This document shows, piece after piece, positions 61,907 to 64,000 of a stretch of DNA of 64,000 nucleotides. Made by a program: the position numbers and the translations under genes. The notes beneath the pieces were generated by a model. That model did not search any database. It saw nothing but the letters and a program-made list of their open reading frames with translations, and was not told where the DNA came from. Every line of letters starts with the position of its first letter. The stretch's first letter is position 1. The stretch comes from a bacterium (GTDB lineage: Bacteria; Planctomycetota; Planctomycetia; Planctomycetales; Planctomycetaceae): NCBI GenBank assembly GCA_016124895.1, contig WGMU01000006.1, positions 1-64,000 of the forward strand, written 5' to 3'.

Positions 61907-62806
61907 TCAGGTGAGATCGGCTATCGCGACCGGAACGCCGCCGAGCCGTTCGCTTTCGAGCGCCGCCGCGATAAACCGCACGACGGCAAGACTGGATTCC
62001 AGGGGCACAGGCGACGTACCCGTTTCAATCGAACGAACAATTGCTCGCAGCAGGTTGCGGTAGGCAAACCGCGTCGACACAGGACCAGACGCGACGCCGT
62101 GCTCGCAGAAGGCCGTGAATCCGTAGGCCGTCGATCCGGTGCGCGCGCCGCGGACCGTACCGAGCCTCCCGTCAGCCCAGCGGCCAGTGACGACTTCTGC
62201 TCCCTCGTTGCTGATCGCCGAGACGCTTTCGCAGTCCGGACCCAGCAGCTCGAACAGCAGCTCGACGCAATGAATTCCGTAATGGAACAGACCAGGGTTT
62301 TTCTCCGCTCGCTTTGCCGGTCCGTACGTGATCACTCCGTGCAGATCGCCCCAGTTGGGACTGCTCTGAAAGTCGAGCACGTCCTGCGAGAACCTCATTC
62401 CCGACGAACTGAAACACAGTGCGTCGTGTTCGGCGGCAAGCTTCGCGATGGTCTCCGCATCGGCGACCGAACACGCGAACGGCTTGTCGACGAACGTTGG
62501 CAGTCCGGCTTCGAGGAACGGCCGGGCGCGTTCAAGATGCGCCGCTCCGCACAGCGAGAGGACGAGGGCAACGTCGACCTTTCCGATGAGATCGGATGGT
62601 TCGGCGACGAACGGAATCTCGAGCTGCTGCAGTTCCGCACGGAAACCGGGAATTCGTTCGGGAGCCATCATCGACTCGCCGCACCAGACGGCTTCAACGC
62701 GCGCACCATCAACGAACTGCTCGCGATCGACGCCCGCCTGATTGAGACGGCGCGCGAACTCGACGCAGTGCGACGAATCACAGTCGACAAGGCCGACGCG
62801 CAACAT
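61907..62806 (-). CDS. Gfo/Idh/MocA-family oxidoreductase
   Basis: This 299-residue protein is a short member of the glucose-fructose oxidoreductase/inositol dehydrogenase family. The N-terminal Rossmann region lacks a clean GxGxxG (it reads VGLVDCDSSHC). The family hallmark EKP is present as VDKPFA (117-122 region), followed by AETIAKLAAEHDALCFSSSGMRF. It should oxidise or reduce a sugar or sugar derivative with NAD(P), or has lost that activity. It lacks a signal peptide, so it is cytoplasmic. It precedes the secreted unknown protein gene on the minus strand and is divergent from ligA across a 527-base gap. Confidence 0.85.
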   Translation of the reverse strand: MLRVGLVDCDSSHCVEFARRLNQAGVDREQFVDGARVEAVWCGESMMAPERIPGFRAELQQLEIPFVAEPSDLIGKVDVALVLSLCGAAHLERARPFLEAGLPTFVDKPFACSVADAETIAKLAAEHDALCFSSSGMRFSQDVLDFQSSPNWGDLHGVITYGPAKRAEKNPGLFHYGIHCVELLFELLGPDCESVSAISNEGAEVVTGRWADGRLGTVRGARTGSTAYGFTAFCEHGVASGPVSTRFAYRNLLRAIVRSIETGTSPVPLESSLAVVRFIAAALESERLGGVPVAIADLT

Positions 62807-63333
62807 GAGGAGTGATCAAATTCAGACAGGCCGTGCGCAGCATTGGATTGCCGGCAGACCTGCCGGACGATTCAATCGCGAACGGTGTGAGGAGGGGAAC
62901 GCGGCCTGAAGGGTCCGCAGCGGCAGAATCACCACTGGGTTAGGCTGAGAATCTGACGCGGCAGCAGGCGGAAGAAAGGACTCAATGTGAGGATTTGCGG
63001 CCAGAAAAACCGCGAAGGGAGTGGGACGATAGCTCGGAAGGCGACTTCGGAGCAATGCGGGTTCCGAGCGGCAAACGCAGCCATCTCGCTCCGCCGAAAT
63101 GGCTGTATTGGCTGGGCACAAAACCGGGAGACCCGCACCGTGTGGCACTGGCTCTGCCAGTGGCAGTGTTCGGCGAAGCACTGGCAGAGCCAGTGGCACA
63201 CGAAAGCGGATCGAACCATCGCTCGGCGCGGGATTGCAGCTTGCGAGGCTGCTTTGCGACCGGCAGACTTCCGCCTCAGAAACCGTGACTTGATCGTCAA
63301 ACATCCAATCGACGCCGCGGGGCGAAACATCCC
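62807..63333. repeat. divergent intergenic region with long inverted repeat
   Basis: These 527 bases separate the Gfo/Idh-type gene (-) from ligA (+). They contain a small stem (CAGCCAT at 63078-63084 with ATGGCTG at 63099-63105) and a long near-perfect inverted repeat at 63139-63202, listed separately. No gene is supported. Promoters for both genes should lie here, so the repeat may affect ligA expression. Confidence 0.55.
63139..63202. repeat. 23-base inverted repeat with one mismatch
   Basis: An arm at 63139-63161 that contains GGCACTGGCTCTGCCAGT pairs with 63180-63202 over 23 positions with one mismatch, across an 18-base loop. Each arm also has an inner palindrome CACTGGC/GCCAGTG. Repeats built on 'CACTGGCTCTGCCAGTG' resemble dispersed palindromes in planctomycete genomes. 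Confidence 0.85.
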
Positions 63334-64000
63334 ATGAGTGCCAACGTCCGCGAGGAAATCGAATCGCTGCGCCGCGAACTGGAGCGGCATAACCGGCTGT
63401 ACTACGTCGAGGCGCGGCCCGAGATTTCAGACCTCGAATTCGATCAGTTAATGAAGCGGCTGGAAGCTCTGGAAGCCGAGCACCCCGAGCTGGCCTCGCC
63501 GGACAGCCCAACACAGAAGGTGGGCGGAGCACCGATCGCCGGCTTCAAAACGGTCGAACATCGCGTGCCGATGATTTCGATCGACAACGTGTACGACGAA
63601 CCGGCACTGCGCGAATTCGACGTCCGCGTCCGCAAGCTGCTCGACTCGCAGCCGGAATACACGATCGAGTACAAAATCGACGGCGTCGCGCTCGCGCTGA
63701 TTTACGAGCACGGTCACCTGGCTCAGGCGGTGACGCGGGGCGACGGACGCGTCGGCGACGACGTGACGCACAACGCGCGCACGATCGGCGGCGTGCCGCT
63801 GCGACTGAACTCGGACGATCCACCGGCCGTGCTGGAGATCCGCGGCGAGGCTTACATCGCGAATTCCGACTTCGCTCACATCCGCGCCGAGCAGGAACGC
63901 GAGGGCGAGCAGCCGTTTGCGAATCCACGCAACGCAACGGCCGGTGCGCTCAAAACGCTCGACCCGAAAGTTTGCGCGAAGCGGCGGCTGCGATTCTTCG
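63334..64000 (+). CDS. ligA: NAD-dependent DNA ligase, N-terminal part
   Basis: This is the first 222 codons of NAD-dependent DNA ligase, cut by the right edge. The Ia domain opens with RRELERHNRLYYVEARPEISDLEFDQLM, the form that binds nicotinamide mononucleotide. PMISIDNVYDE leads to the adenylation motif EYKIDGVAL with the active-site lysine K114. The nucleotidyltransferase domain continues with TRGDGRVGDDVTHNARTIGGVP, EIRGEAY and FANPRNATAGALKTLDP. Every bacterium needs this enzyme to seal nicks. It should extend about 450 further residues (OB fold, zinc finger, helix-hairpin-helix, BRCT) beyond the window. The ATG at 63334 fits the family's usual start. Confidence 0.97.
   Translation, partial: MSANVREEIESLRRELERHNRLYYVEARPEISDLEFDQLMKRLEALEAEHPELASPDSPTQKVGGAPIAGFKTVEHRVPMISIDNVYDEPALREFDVRVRKLLDSQPEYTIEYKIDGVALALIYEHGHLAQAVTRGDGRVGDDVTHNARTIGGVPLRLNSDDPPAVLEIRGEAYIANSDFAHIRAEQEREGEQPFANPRNATAGALKTLDPKVCAKRRLRFF

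Noticed and set aside
1-64000. CRISPR arrays, tRNA or rRNA genes, insertion sequences, prophage
   Set aside because: No regularly spaced direct repeats, cloverleaf-type gene, transposase or phage gene was seen; the only repeats are short palindromes.

Overview
The window reads as a piece of chromosome from a GC-rich planctomycete (Planctomycetales type). The evidence is the gene content: a Cys-type sulfatase, a DUF1552 plus DUF1587/1592/1588/1585 pair with a CxxCH haem motif, PQQ-type beta-propeller and NPCBM proteins, a fused GldF-GldG ABC exporter with a DUF4340 partner, a Gfo/Idh/MocA oxidoreductase, and short intergenic palindromes of the kind scattered through planctomycete genomes. I see no rRNA, tRNA, CRISPR array, insertion sequence, prophage or plasmid gene. 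Thirty-five protein genes are supported; the last (ligA) runs off the right edge. Assignments come from reading motifs, without database searches.

Layout. 1-365: no confident gene. 0.4-6 kb: secreted sulfatase (-), membrane-anchored PQQ propeller (+), bifunctional beta-oxidation enzyme (+). 6-10 kb: translationally coupled DUF1592-class haem protein and Tat-exported DUF1552 protein (-). 10.4-14.3 kb: sugar-modifying cluster on the minus strand (DegT aminotransferase, membrane-anchored epimerase, then a metallo-beta-lactamase-fold hydrolase). 14.7-22.6 kb: plus-strand block with an acidic-tailed membrane protein, GldA-like ATPase, GldF-GldG fusion, DUF4340 protein and a LolD/MacB-like ATPase. 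23-28.3 kb: C45-type acyltransferase/peptidase, large helical-repeat protein and a CinA-like/NadD-like fusion. 28.3-33.4 kb (-): nitrilase-family hydrolase, then the set polyQ protein, NPCBM protein and HtrA-like protease. 33.6-38.5 kb: GspF-type membrane protein, HD-GYP/PAS/GGDEF signalling protein, enolase-superfamily enzyme. 38.6-44 kb (-): marR, periplasmic adaptor and RND pump as one operon. 44.4-50.9 kb: secreted four-repeat protein, then an SbcD/YhaO-like nuclease coupled to a YhaN-like ATPase. 51-57.7 kb (-): a 2218-residue FHA, coiled-coil, two-TM protein. 58-64 kb: secretin-N-like repeat protein overlapping tail-to-tail with an HExxH lipoprotein, two further minus-strand genes, and ligA.

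Themes are envelope and membrane biology (gld-type ABC system, RND efflux, giant coiled-coil membrane protein, secreted repeat proteins), cell-surface sugar synthesis, and DNA repair (YhaO/YhaN pair, LigA). The least explained items are the giant FHA protein and the divergent repeat protein beside it, the secreted protein with four internal repeats, the CinA-like/NadD-like fusion, and three intergenic clusters of palindromes.
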